Under the pieces are notes generated by a model, which saw nothing but the letters and a program-made list of their open reading frames with translations, made no database searches and was not told the DNA's origin. Shown here piece by piece: positions 45,030-56,447 of a stretch of DNA of 64,000 nucleotides. The stretch is from Dromiciops gliroides (Eukaryota > Chordata > Mammalia > Microbiotheria > Microbiotheriidae): assembly GCF_019393635.1 (NCBI RefSeq), contig NC_057867.1, forward strand, positions 76,573,492-76,637,491, read 5' to 3'. Positions within the stretch are counted from its first letter, which is position 1; each line of letters opens with the position of its first letter. Both the position numbers and the translations under genes were made by a program.

Positions 45030-45400
45030 TAGATCTGAGTATCAGAAGAGAATACAAATGACCTGGCTGGTGTCCAAAGTCACTAAACCTTGACTAATAC
45101 TCAACTCCAGACCCCTCCACATACCAAGATTCCCTGGTCACAAAAAATGTCAGCTCTAAGTCCCTCTTTTCAGAGATCCTCTTCATTGGCAGGGCATATG
45201 ACTTGTATAAAATACCCTCCCCTCCTTCCCAGTGTCCAGACCAGAACAGCATTGGAAGCTTAAAGCGCTACATAGGTCCTGTGTCCCATGTTATCTACAG
45301 ACATGCACACAAACACAAATGCAGGGAAAAGTAATGAGGCAGAGGTCCACCTGTGATTTCACTCACTATCATGGGGAACTCCCAGCATTAAATGCTTCCT
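45030..45400. other. no recognisable feature
   Basis: Nothing was assigned. Confidence 0.4.
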
Positions 45401-45404
45401 AAAC

Positions 45405-45532
45405 AGATAAAGGACAGCAACAAGTGATTTTGCCAAGAGTCATCAAGCTAGTTCATGACAGTAGCAGGACTTGAACACAGGTCTGATTCCAAGGGTGGTC
45501 CTAGCCACACTACACCATTCTACCTCCAGAAA
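45405..45532 (-). mobile_element. MIR SINE, antisense
   Basis: Complement of MIR: ttttgccaagagtcatcaag, agtagcaggacttgaacaca, cacactacaccattctacct. Confidence 0.6.
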
Positions 45533-45599
45533 TATGATTATTACCTTTGTTGTTAGTCTCAGGGAATACTAGCTAAGTCTCTATACCTTCCTCCTCTCC

Positions 45600-45880
45600 C
45601 AACTGGAGGTAGCCTGGTGGAACAGCAGATAATGTGCCAGGCCTATAGTCAGGAGGACAATTCAAACTCAGCCTCAGACACTTACTAGTTCTGCGACCCT
45701 AGGCAAGTGACTTAACCTATGTTTGCTTCAGTTTCCACATCTGTAACATAGGGATAATAATGGCAATTACTTTCCAGGATGGTTGTGTAGATCAAATGAG
45801 ATGTTATTTATAAAGTGCTTAGCACAGTGCCTGGCACATCATAGCTATTTTATAAATACTTGTTCCCTTCCCTTCCCCAG
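45600..45880 (+). mobile_element. CORE-SINE/MIR, near full-length
   Basis: The best-preserved MIR-class SINE here, about 280 bp. It has a tRNA-like head (agcctggtggaacagcagat), a core (agtgacttaacctatgtttg, cagtttccacatctgtaaca) and an L2-type tail (agtgcttagcacagtgcctg, ataaatacttgttccc). Confidence 0.8.
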
Positions 45881-46024
45881 CGAACCTGGGAAATAAAAGG
45901 GAAGGTGAGTTCAAGTATAATAAATAGAAGCGTGGTGTTCATTATTCCCAAATGCCTCCCCCAGTTCACCAAGATGCTATGATTCATTCTCGACTTTGCT
46001 ATCCTCACTTCCTCTTTGCATCTA

Positions 46025-46245
46025 GGAGACAGCAGGTTTTACAAGTAGTATTTGGAAGGGAAGCAGAAGGCTTGAGTTTGAGTCCTAGTTCTGCCCCTTA
46101 ATGACTGACCTTAAACAATTCAGTTAATCCCTCTAGGCCTCAGCTTTCCCATCTATAGAATGGATATAATAATACTTCCACATCTTACTCCCCAGGGTTG
46201 CTGGGAGCAAAGTACTTTGAAAATGATCAACCTTAGTTCCACATC
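46025..46245 (+). mobile_element. MIR SINE
   Basis: Sense MIR: agcagaaggcttgagtttga, gtcctagttctgccccttaa, tctaggcctcagctttccca and tccccagggttgctgggagc. Confidence 0.65.
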
Positions 46246-46549
46246 TGTAATGGTTTCTCCTTACCTTCCTAGCCAGAGTCAAAGAGCTCACTGTCTGAAA
46301 GGTATCCTGGACTGCCTCATGGGATAAGTGACCACCACTCCTCAAATTTTAAATGTTTATTATTACACTGCCTGTGATTATGGTCACATATGACAACCAT
46401 ACAAATGTTGAAAAAAGTAAACAGTTCAGGTAATCAGCCAGTTGTTGTGTCGCCAACAAGCCAAACAAGCATTTGGGCTGATTTTGGTCCCATGATTGAC
46501 ATGTTGTTTTGTATTACATCCAGCCTGCCATAGTCTTGTCAATGTCACT

Positions 46550-46623
46550 GGTTCCTTTCCTCAGTTGGTTAAAGTATGGTCCTAATGAGGCCAAGGTGAT
46601 GGGTTCAATCAGTGCAATCAGCC
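46550..46623 (+). tRNA. tRNA-Ile(AAU)-like sequence, degenerate (pseudogene or SINE head)
   Basis: Aligns over 74 bases to eukaryotic tRNA-Ile(AAU). CTCAGTTGGTTA matches the A-box/D-loop and GGTTCAATC the B-box/T-loop. The anticodon arm is still pairable, TGGTC with GGCCA around loop CTAATGA, anticodon AAT. D-stem and T-stem pairing is lost, and the acceptor stem pairs at about five of seven positions. So it is not a working tRNA. Confidence 0.6.
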
Positions 46624-46884
46624 CACACAGACCAATCAACCAAAGACTCAATCAGAGCAATGTTGCCTAGCTCATGTCTGCTTGCTAGGAAACAGGGCAC
46701 TAGTTTGCAGAAGCCTTACTAACTCAGAGACTTGGTGATCATTCCCTCTCTCTGTGTGCCGAATACAACATCCCATGTGCAATAAGATGCTTGAACAAAA
46801 CACACTCTTTCGCAGGCAGAGGATCACACACTCTCTGTGTCAGCACTGGCAGAGAGTTCATATCACCCTTGTTGAGCTGCTTCA

Positions 46885-47032
46885 TGTTTTAGATGAGAAA
46901 ACAAAGGCTTGGGAAGGTAAAAAACAAAACATAACAAAACAAAAAATCCACCAGGCCACTTAACAACAGAGCAAGGCCTACAACCAAGGTCTTATGGTTC
47001 CCCAATCTGATTTCTATTTCACCTGGTAGCCA
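46885..47032 (-). mobile_element. MIR-class SINE, antisense
   Basis: Reads tttagatgagaaaacaaagg, then gcaaggcctacaaccaaggt, then gatttctatttcacctggta. An (AAAAC)n patch lies inside. Confidence 0.45.
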
Positions 47033-47269
47033 GGTTAGCCACTGAAAGGCTACCAGGGATGCCTAAAATTATATAGCTTAAGAAAAAAAGGAAAATTATC
47101 CTTCAAGAAAGACAATTTCTCCATGGCAGATCACAAACTAACATTTAAAGGGCTGAAAAAACATGACCATCTTTCTCAGAAGTCAAAATGGAGATCTACC
47201 ATGTGCCTCTTTGTTAACTTGTACATATTTGAATGTTGACCTTTATATGAAGTAAATTAATTCACTTGA

Positions 47270-47442
47270 GCATAGGAAACTTCTACCACTGGTTCTAGAG
47301 TCCAATTTCCCTCTCTGATGCTTCTTGGACAGGTCACTGACCCTTCAGAGGCTTTCCGTTTCTCGTTTGTAAAATGCAGGGGTTGGACTGGACATGATCC
47401 GAGGCACCTTTTGGTTCTAGGTCTATATAATCTTGTGATCAT
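47270..47442 (+). mobile_element. MIR/CORE-SINE with CR1/L3-like tail
   Basis: Sense copy of the family at 10500-10640: tcttggacaggtcactgacc, gtttctcgtttgtaaaatgc, ggggttggactggacatgat, gttctaggtctatataatct. Confidence 0.65.
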
Positions 47443-47723
47443 ATGGAAAGCAGTTTTTTTAAGGGTCAAGGGTAAGGCTTTCATTTTGTCATATGAGTTT
47501 CTGCAGCACTCTTGACAAATGTACAAGTTAAGAATCCTTCTTAGTATCAAGGACATTTTTCTATGTGGATACAGTTCTTTCCAAAAGATTCTAAAATTTC
47601 ACTATGGAAAAAAGTAATTTTAAGCAAAAGATGTGGTGCTGACAACAATTCAAGGTCCTAATGTGAATTCATTCAAACTGCTCAGTAGTGAAGCATACCA
47701 AAGGACAGCACTGGTCTCTAGTG

Positions 47724-47812
47724 ACAGCATTTGGCCTCATGCCCCATTTAACTCTTCCATCATGCTCTTACCATAGAAAAATTCATGGCCATCCCTTAAT
47801 GATAATTCTTCC
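47724..47812 (+). repeat. unclassified dispersed repeat, copy 1
   Basis: Starts cagcatttggcctcatgccc and ends gccatcccttaatgataatt. Copy 2 at 49787-49871 matches along its whole length at roughly 75-80 percent by eye. It belongs to no family I recognise. Confidence 0.7.
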
Positions 47813-48079
47813 TGGCCCAAGTCTTTTAATGAAGCATTTTGGGCTTTAACAGCAACAACAACATGCACCATCTTGACCCTGAGTACTTTCTCTATTTTGA
47901 GTATTTCTCTATTTTGGCAGATTCTGTTCAAGGCACTGAGTTCATAACACATGATGAGTGAGGGCGAAGTAATAAGGATTCAAATATTACTTATAAAGAC
48001 ACAGACACCTTTATCAATTGTTCCTTATTATTCAGTAGGTCTCCTTGGTGTGTGCATTGGTCTAGTCAAAGTGTTATTG

Positions 48080-48272
48080 TTTTTTGCTCTCCCTCATATA
48101 CAACACTCATCTTCCTCCCAGTTCACAGGCCACTTGCAACTCAAACACCAACCTCCACACGAAGTATTTTCTGATCACTCCAGCCACTAGTGCCTCTGCC
48201 ACAAACATGATCTTGTGATTATTTTGTACTATACCTGAACATACTTGGATATGAAAAGTACTGAGTACAAGA
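48080..48272 (+). mobile_element. L2 LINE fragment
   Basis: Reads tgcaactcaaacaccaacct, tttctgatcactccagccac, tagtgcctctgccacaaaca and ctatacctgaacatacttgg, in L2 3' order. Confidence 0.5.
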
Positions 48273-48349
48273 AAAGGAGAGGAAAAAAAGTCATGTTCTT
48301 TTGCTTTTACATGAGATTCTTTATGAGACGCAGAAAGATGAAAGTACAA

Positions 48350-48502
48350 AACAGGCCAGAGTATCAAAGACTTCAGAGTTGGCAAGTACCTTATAAAGCA
48401 AGTAGTCTAATATCCTACCCATGGTAGGAAGCATCAGAGCCAGGAAGCAAATCTAATCCCCAAACTCCAAAGCCAAAACTCTTTCCACTACACAAAATGA
48501 CG
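48350..48502 (-). mobile_element. MIR-class SINE, antisense
   Basis: Reads gacttcagagttggcaagta, then cagagccaggaagcaaatct, then aaaactctttccactacaca. Confidence 0.5.
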
Positions 48503-48504
48503 AT

Positions 48505-49290
48505 GCTTCATCTCTAGGTTTTTAACAGAAAGATTAACTTCCTTTTTTTTAATAATTGGTTCAACTGGGTAGCTCATGAAAGACAAACAAAATATGGTCC
48601 CTCTATCTTCCTCTGAACATCTTTTGTTGGTCCACAGCAGCAGTTGCCTCTTCATGCTTGATTTTAATTTGCTAAATCAATTGATCAAGTTTAAAAGAGA
48701 GATTTCGTTAAGAGGTAAGGATGGGAAGGCAAAATTAGAAAGCCCTTGTTAAGACTCTCTGAACTGACATACCAAAGCTCATCTTCTTTCACTTAGATAT
48801 TGGCCATATGAAATTTTATGAACACTTGAAAATAATGGCTGGAACCTCTGGAGATACTGCACTTGCTAAGTGGAGTCCTTAAATCAATGGCACCCCCGTG
48901 TCCAGTAAATGGGCCAGACTGTTTAAATATTGGCTCATAACCTATATCATGTGTCACCAGATCATGAAACTAATATCCCTCAGTATAGGCTTCTCAAAAT
49001 AGCATTAACTAATTTTCCACAAGGTTTTTGTTACACATGAATGAATCACTGTGGGACTTAATATTGCCTGGGATTAAAAAATTTTCCTCAAATATATCTA
49101 GCACCATTCATATGGGAAGCTCAACACACTTCATCTGCATCACTTCATTGATTTCAGCAATTTTTCTGAGAGTAACATTGCTTGTGCTAGATTTGGGAGC
49201 ATGGCATAGATCACAAAAATGGACTTGGGTTACTCTTTGTTCCCTACACCTCCATTTGTAATAGGGCTGGAGGCAGGGTCCTGAATACAT
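48505..49290. other. no recognisable feature
   Basis: Nothing was assigned. Confidence 0.4.
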
Positions 49291-49299
49291 TTCTCCTAA

Positions 49300-49490
49300 T
49301 GTGATGGATCTGCCAGGCACCAGGCATTTTTTTGTGCATTGGGAAGATACAACTTTCAATAAGCCACAGCCCCTGCCCAGAGCACACAATTCAATTTCAT
49401 GTTAGTGTTTGGACCCATTGGACCTAGCATAAAGCATGGCACATGGGGGAACTTAATATATGCTTCCTGAATGGAATTAACGCTCCTAAT
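49300..49490. mobile_element. L2-like fragments, both orientations
   Basis: ctgccaggcaccaggcattt followed by cacagcccctgcccagagca is L2-like in antisense. agcataaagcatggcacatg then aatatatgcttcctgaatgg is an L2 terminus in sense. Confidence 0.4.
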
Positions 49491-49584
49491 AAGTGAAGTA
49501 AGGAAGCAGACAAATGAGAATATCCAAAGCACCATAAAATACAAAAGGAAGAACAGAGCAGAGGAGAAAGTATGTGGAATTTCA

Positions 49585-49670
49585 CCTCTGTGGCTGCATG
49601 ATCCTCATCTGTATAATAAGTGGGTTGGATTCAATCAATTCTAAGAGCATTTTAGAAGCCTGAAATCCTA
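49585..49670 (+). mobile_element. MIR-class SINE tail fragment
   Basis: Reads catgatcctcatctgtataa, taagtgggttggattcaatc, like the core and CR1/L3-type tail at 47270-47442. Confidence 0.4.
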
Positions 49671-49674
49671 TCAG

Positions 49675-49735
49675 GAGAGAGAAACAGAGAGACAGAAACA
49701 GAAAGACAGAGAGAGACAGGGAGAGAGACCGCCAA
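49675..49735 (+). repeat. GA/GACA-rich simple repeat
   Basis: Irregular gagaaacagagagacaga units, about 60 bp. Confidence 0.85.
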
Positions 49736-49786
49736 AGGAGAGCACTGCCCTATCATGGCTGCCTTCAGAGCCTGATATGCTATCAG

Positions 49787-49871
49787 CATTTGGCCTCACG
49801 CCCCATTTCACTCTTCTAATATGTTGTTATTTGTAAAAAAAAATTAGTGGCCATCCCTGAATGATAATTCA
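49787..49871 (+). repeat. unclassified dispersed repeat, copy 2
   Basis: Starts cagcatttggcctcacgccc and ends gccatccctgaatgataatt. Partner of 47724-47812, about 2.06 kb away, same orientation. Confidence 0.7.
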
Positions 49872-49886
49872 ACCTATCTCCCTTAT

Positions 49887-49965
49887 GAGAGAGAGAGAGA
49901 CAGACAGACAGACATATATAGAGAGAGACAGAGACAGAGAAAGGATGAGGTACAGAGAAACAGAA
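49887..49965 (+). repeat. (GA)n/(GACA)n simple repeat
   Basis: GA then GACA units with a tatata interruption. It lies just downstream of repeat copy 2. Confidence 0.9.
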
Positions 49966-49979
49966 AGACATATCTGCTT

Positions 49980-50350
49980 GGTGGGAATCACAGGAGGCAT
50001 CAGCACGTGGGGTTGGCTTTGGGAAATGGTTAAGATTTCAATAGGTAGAGATAGGAGCAGAAAGTGATATTCAAAGTAGGGGGAATAACATGAGCAAAAG
50101 TATGGAAGGAGGAAAGTATGGGCGATGGTCATGGAAACAGCTCATAATTTAATTTAGTAGGAAGATAATGTATGTGTAGGGAAAAAAGAGAATAAGACTT
50201 CAAAGGCAAATGGCTTATTACTTGTGAAAAACCTTGAATGCCAAACAAAGGGAGGAATATGGGCAACAGGGAAGCATTAAATGTTTGTGAGTAAGAGAGC
50301 AGGTTGATCAGAGAGAAATGTACTCCACTTGTAAAGAACAATACAATTCT
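49980..50350 (-). mobile_element. L2 LINE fragment, antisense
   Basis: Complement of L2: gggaataacatgagcaaaag, aaaaccttgaatgccaaaca, gggcaacagggaagcattaa and gagcaggttgatcagagaga. Confidence 0.5.
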
Positions 50351-50454
50351 CTTGCTAAGAGCCTGAAGCATATGGCCCCAACCTATACAAGCCAAAGACA
50401 CACACACTTGGAGTAAAAAATCCAATTTTTTACTTTTAATCTCTAAATACAAAG

Positions 50455-50647
50455 TTCTTTATGTTTTTTTCTGTTACGGATCCCTCTGAAAATCTAATGA
50501 AGTCTATGGGTGGACCACTTCCCAGAATCATGTTTTAAAGGCATAAAATAAATGATATAATATTACAAAGAAAACCGATTACATGAAAATTCAGTTATCA
50601 AAATATTTTTAAAAGGTGATAGATTTAAGGTTAAGAATTCCTGCTCT
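50455..50647 (+). repeat. old interspersed repeat, class uncertain
   Basis: Reads tacggatccctctgaaaatc, gaagtctatgggtggaccac, atgttttaaaggcataaaat and ggttaagaattcctgctct. I recognise this as a common mammalian interspersed repeat but cannot name it. Its end is the target site of the next element. Confidence 0.45.
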
Positions 50648-51530
50648 GGATTGGTGGAGAGACTTATGGGGCAGAGCCAAGATAGCGGAAGAAAGGCAGT
50701 GAGCTCTGGAACTCATGACATGATTGCTCCAAAAACCATCCAAATAATGCCATAGGACAATGCCTGGAGTAGTAAAACCCAAAGAAGAATGTGCTGAAAT
50801 CACCTTCTAACCAAGAACGGCTTGGAAGGTCAGAAGGAGGGAGCTGCTGTGCTGATACAGGAGCTGAGCCCAACCCCACAGTCACCCTGACACAGATCCA
50901 GGCCCAGGAAGGCCTCACCAGAGAAGCAGACCCCCAGAGCCTCTGAATCAGCTGAAGCACTAGGGTCGTCTGGAACTAAGCTCACAGTCTGGTGAGAGGG
51001 CTGAGCCCTGGGCAGGGGGGAGACTACAGGGGTCTACGCTGGTGCTGAGGCAGAACTTGGGTTTTTCACCCCTGCTGAGAACCAGGAGGTAGGCTTGAGT
51101 AACAGTGGCCCAGGTCGGGGAGGGGCACAGGCTCCTCAGAGCTGACAACCACAACACACAAGGCTGGTTGATTGGCAAGTTGGTCTGGGGTCATCTAAGG
51201 ACCAGGGAACAGGCCAGGCCAGTGAAGAACCTGATCCTCCTTAAATCATACCACCTGGGACTTCTGAAGCTTGGGATACTGCAGCCTGGAAACAGTGCCC
51301 CACTTTAAGGGGCTAAAAGTCTAGTAAAAGAAAGGCAAGATGAGCAGACAGAGAAAGGGGAGGACCATAGAAAGTTTCTTCAGTGACAAGGAAGATTGAG
51401 GAGCACCCTCAGAGGAAGATGTCAACGTCAGGGACCCTATATCTAAAGCTTCCAAGAAAAATATGAATTGGTCTCAGGCCATAGAGGTGCTCAAAAAGGA
51501 CTTTGAAGATAAAGTTAGATTGGAAAAAAA
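50648..51530 (+). mobile_element. L1 LINE 5' end only (5' UTR and ORF1 start), retroposed
   Basis: From 50668 it matches the start of a marsupial L1. ggggcagagccaagatagcg, with a one-base-changed YY1-type motif, opens a GC-rich 5' UTR of about 670 bp. ORF1 begins at ATG 51340, coding MSRQRKGRTIESFFSDKED, then TGA at 51397, then more ORF1-like sequence (GAPSEEDVNVRD, NMNWSQAIEVLKKDFEDK). It ends in an A run at 51524-51530. AATTCCTGCTCT is repeated exactly at 50636-50647 and 51531-51542. Twenty extra bases (50648-50667) precede the L1 start. ORF2 and the L1 3' UTR are absent. Confidence 0.8.
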
Positions 51531-51544
51531 AATTCCTGCTCTAA

Positions 51545-52785
51545 AGAGACTGCCTAAATGATCCTTCATCTACCTTCCCCCATCTCCATTTCCTACACTC
51601 AAGCAAAGTTCTCTAGCCTTTAAAAAGATAAATTAGTCAACTGTTTAAAAAGCACCCACTATATACTCTAAAATTTGTAGAATAGAAGTAAAAGATACTA
51701 AAGACATCTTATGTACTTGGTGCCACATTTTTACCTCAGATCTTAGGCCCAATGGGGCTAACTAAATTGTGTGGCACATTTAGAAATTCAGCTCTAGTCA
51801 TGGCTATATAACATAGGACCTAGAACAATGATTCTGGTAGCACCAAAATAGGGTATTGTTCACCCAAGATGCATAGCCTTCTCAAGTTCCAAATTAGACC
51901 CTAGAACCCTGCTGTATTTCCTCCATTAAAATTTATGGACAAATCTCTGTGTAGAATGAATCCCCTCTATCATCTGGTGATGTGTGCATTGTTTTCTAGT
52001 TGTTTTACAGGTACCCTTCTATCCAAGTAGACTGTAAGCTGATTCACTGATTAGCTAAATAAATGTGGTAAGATCAACTATGATGACAAGGATATCTATG
52101 AAAATAACAACTCTAAGGACAACTATGATGACAACTATATAACCCATGTCAGAAAAAGAAGTAGAGCTCTCAGGACATGACATACTCCTTACTTCCATGA
52201 AAGCTGCTGGTGCTCCTGAACTGGTTATATAGTCTCATAAGGTACTGGAAGACTTGGAAAGGCATGTTCCTCAATGTAGTACATAACCTTATGAGGTGTC
52301 TGCATATTTGTCTTTCTACAAGTTCACCAGAGTGTTAATCCTGCTCTTGGAACTAGCAGTCACCTGACCTTGGGACCGGAAGGCAGCTTACAATCTAGTT
52401 TGGCAGAAGGGTGAATTTACAACTAGAAAACAATACAAATATCACCAAGTACAGGGAATTTATTATACACAGGGCTCAGTTAATAAATTTTAATGGAGGA
52501 AATGGGATCCACAACAAATTTACCTTCCACCAGTTCTTCCCAAATAAAATTATCCTATCCAACTTTGATTCTTGTTCCCATTTTAGTAATGTTTACATTT
52601 CTGGATGTCGCTAAAGGTCCTCTACAGATATCATGAAATAAAATATGAACCATAAAGATGGAGTGAGTCATAACTGAAGAGATAAGTAATCAAAGGTTGT
52701 GAAAAGTTTCAAATGAATCGTAAACTGTGCATGACTACAGGAATCTAAGTGCCACATGAATAATAGTAAGAGAAATAGAAACCCT
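51545..52785. other. no recognisable feature
   Basis: AT-rich DNA. A short L2-like patch may lie at 51635-51670. The rest was not assigned. Confidence 0.4.
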
Positions 52786-52789
52786 GAGG

Positions 52790-53165
52790 TTTCATATTAC
52801 ACCATGCAAAGTGACCAAAATGAAGAACTGAAGCAGAGCACAATAGGCAGAATCAAAAGAACAACACATACAATGAATACCACAGAAATGAAAAGTTCAG
52901 TAGAGGAAAGAAAAATGAACTCTGAAGAAATAGAAAAACAATAACAACAAAGGTTCTAGAAAACAGAATAAGTAAATATCCCTCCTATCTCATGGCAAAG
53001 AGTGGAGCATTACTAGGCTATATTCATAGGGTCAGATAGGGGCAATGAATCAGATGTGTCTGATTCACTTGTTTTTTTGGTCAAAAAGGATGGCTGGATT
53101 TTAAGGGGAGAGTAAGAAATAACTGTGATACAAAGACAAAAGGCATCGATAACTATACTTTGAAA
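52790..53165 (+). mobile_element. L1-like 3' end
   Basis: agagcacaataggcagaatc, aaaagaacaacacatacaat and the ending gatacaaagacaaaaggcat resemble another marsupial L1 subfamily's terminal ORF2 and 3' UTR. No frame survives. Confidence 0.4.
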
Positions 53166-53169
53166 GAAG

Positions 53170-54475
53170 GTGTACATCTCTTTAGAGTCGATTTGAGGCC
53201 TGTTTTTCCCTCATAGAGAGGCACTTTTATTTTTCCTGAAGTGAACCAACTCAGAATCAGTTTTATTTTAAATTCAGAATATACTCAGCTATTTTTTCTT
53301 TTTTTCCTTTCATAACATAGATGAGGATCGGTTGTTTTTTCCTCACCTCCATTATAACTTTGCTTTATGTTTTGCACCATTATGAGCAATTACATGTTCT
53401 GGCCCTGCATTAAGGCAATAATAAAGAGGTCATTATTAATAACATGGTGACTAACTGAGAGGTTGATACAAAGCAGCTCCCTTGTGAAATTATTTACAGA
53501 ACAATCTGAAAATATTTAACAAAAGATCCCATGGTTTATCCAAATGGCAAAGTTTCCATTGAAAGCATTTTCCCTTTATACTTGGACACACTCAAAATTC
53601 GTTTCCTTCAAGGAGCAATTTAATTCCACAGACTTTTTACCAGAATGAGCAACACCAACATCCCCAAGAGCAAAGCCATATCCTCAGTGTTTCTTACTGG
53701 TCATGACAATTACCTTTAATGTGAAACATGAAGCTTTGCTATTTGAATGGATCTGTGAGCTCACTGATGAGAGCCATACCCTCTCAATGTAGGCCTTCTT
53801 GAGACCTCCCATAAATTCCCTTCTGGGGGGCTACGCAAAATTCTGAAAACTTCCTTCTGCATCTCTTGATGCTATATGGATACCAATGGAATACAGAGAC
53901 TGTCCATCTGCTTATCTCTGGCTCTGTCTAGATGACCAGCCCAATCTATTTTCCAGGCAGACATATCTCTGATGAAATCCTCCAAGACATTCCTCCTACA
54001 CAATCCTTAACTGGTAATAGGCTGGAATAGTCACACCCACTAGGTACCTCTTTTTTGCTCTTCTAGGAATTCCACAGCTTGAATTCTTAGGAAGTTACAG
54101 TATTCCATGACTTAAAGCCATAAAATGTTAACTGGAAAAGTACTGATATTAAAACATGGCCCTCTGTTTAAAGGAAAAACATGGGGGTTATTAAAAGTTA
54201 ACTAGAGTTTCTCAAAGGCAATCCAACTTGCTCTCTCCTATTTATTTTGGTGCCCAATACATTCCAAGATCACTTAAAAGGAGCTGAACAACAGACAAAA
54301 ATGGAAAAGATGACAAACTATTTTATGCCATAAACAACAATTTGAGCCATTATATTTAGATTTTTAAATCACTGTCACTGATTCCCCTACAAGAAGGCAG
54401 AACTGTAAGTAAAGAATGCACATATGTGAAGAGGAGGTTTGTGCGGAAGGTAACCCAAGACCAACAAAAGCTTTC
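53170..54475. other. no recognisable feature
   Basis: About 1.3 kb with no assignable repeat or frame. Confidence 0.4.
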
Positions 54476-55354
54476 CAGATCATGGGTAGGAAGGATGGCT
54501 TTAATGTTATTTTATATAGTGTTAGAATTCCACCTATTGTTATAAGATAAGAAAAAGAAATTGAAGGAATAAATACAGGTAAAGAGGAGGAAAAATCATC
54601 ATCATTTGCAGATGATATATAACTTTACGTAGAAATTCTGGAGATGAAACATCAAAAAGCATGAAAACAACAAATACAATAAAGTATCAGGAAACAATTT
54701 ACCATCAAAATCCAGCAGACAGAAATGAAAAACACACCATCTAAAATAACTACAAAATGCAACAAAATATTTGGATGTTAACCTAACAAGATACACTAAG
54801 GATTTCCATAAATACAACTACAAAACATTTAAGAAACCCACTCATGTTTGGATTGTGCCAACATAATAAAAACTATTCTAACAACATAAATCAATGTATT
54901 TATATATTTAGCACTCTGCCAAACTACTGGGGGCAGGTGTTACTTTATAGAACTAGAAAAAATAAACAAAATTTGTATGTAGGAGCAAAAGATCAAAAAA
55001 CTGCAAAGAAGATAATAAAAGGTAAAACAAAGTGGGGGAGAAAATTATCAGATTTCAAAATATATTGAAAGAATTAGTCATCACAGCAATTTGGTACGGA
55101 ACTGAATAAAACACAGAAAAACAAATCAGTGGAACAGACTAGCTAAGCAAGAGCCCAAAGTAAAAAGGCACAATCACCCAGTATTGGATAAACCTAACAA
55201 CACAAACTACTCTCTCAGAAGTTTGGGAAAACTGAAAAGCAACTGGGCAAAAATTGGATATACACCATCATGTTACACAATCGACCACAATAACCTCAAA
55301 AGGGACAAACAATATTAATACAAAATGTCACATAACTTTAAAAATGACAAGAGA

Positions 55355-55511
55355 CGGCAGCTAGGTAGCACAGTAGATAAAGCACTGGCCCTGGATTCTG
55401 GAGGACATGAGTTCAAATTAGGCCTCAGACACTTGACACTTACTAGCTATGTGACCCTGCACAAGTCATTTAACCCTCACTGCCTTGCTCCGCCCCCCCC
55501 ACCCCCGCCTC
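55355..55511 (+). mobile_element. tRNA-derived SINE with 14-bp target duplication
   Basis: Full-length copy with a C-rich stretch before the tail. AAAATGACAAGAGA is duplicated exactly at 55341-55354 and 55512-55525. Inserted in L1. Confidence 0.93.
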
Positions 55512-55871
55512 AAAATGACAAGAGAACTGAAGGAGGTACCTTTCAGATATATATTTTTGAAAAAAATGCAGAACCAAAGGATAGATGGGATCACAACATA
55601 TAAAAGAGAAAAAAATTCTTATATAAAATCTAGAAAGATTTTGCATAAGTAAACAACTATAACTAGAATAAGAAGAGGAACTGTCAACTGTGAAACCTCT
55701 TATCAAACAGTTGTGGAAAAACATATAGGATCAAAAAATATGAGGAATTTATATAAAAATGTAAGAGGAAGAACATTACAATAGATATGTAGTCAAAATA
55801 TATGAATAAACAGTGCTTAAAATAAATGGAATCTCTTGGCAGCCATATAAAAATGCTCCAAATCACTAATA

Positions 55872-55874
<3 letters not shown>

Positions 55875-55938
<64 letters not shown>
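55875..55938 (+). repeat. (TA)n microsatellite
   Basis: About 31 uninterrupted TA units inside the L1 relic. Confidence 0.97.
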
Positions 55939-55943
<5 letters not shown>

Positions 55944-56284
55944 ACATTTCACCTCTAGCCAGCAAATTGGCAAAAATGACAAAATACAGAAATGGTTAAT
56001 AGTAAAGGAGCTCTGGAAAGACAAGCACACTAACCCACTGCAGGAAGAGCTATAAATTGGTCCAATTGTTCTGAAAAACAATTTAGAACAACATTAAAAT
56101 ATTGACTTGACCATTCATTCCCTTTAACTTTGAATTATTGCTACTGATTAGAGACAAAGAAGAACGATCAAAATCTCTATGGCAGCCCCTGTTGTGATAG
56201 CAATAAAAAAGTGGGTACTCACTGATTGACAAATTATGGTATATGAATATAATAAAATGTTACTCTATCCTTAGAAATGACACA

Positions 56285-56447
56285 TGAGAGGGACAGCTAG
56301 GTGGCACAGTGGATAAAGCACCGGCCCTAGATTCAGGAGGACCTGAGTTCAAATCCGGCCTCAGACGCTTTACACTTACTAGCTGTATGACCCTGGGGAA
56401 GTCACTTAACCCCCATGGCCCCGCAAAAAAGAAAAAAAAAAGAAAAA
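56285..56447 (+). mobile_element. tRNA-derived SINE in L1
   Basis: Full-length copy (cagctaggtggcacagtgga to acccccatggccccgc, long A/G tail). agaaatgaca...gag before and agaaatgacttgag after are the target duplication in the L1. Confidence 0.92.

Noticed and set aside
46550-46623. Functional tRNA-Ile gene
   Set aside because: D-stem and T-stem pairing is lost and the B-box and acceptor stem carry several changes.
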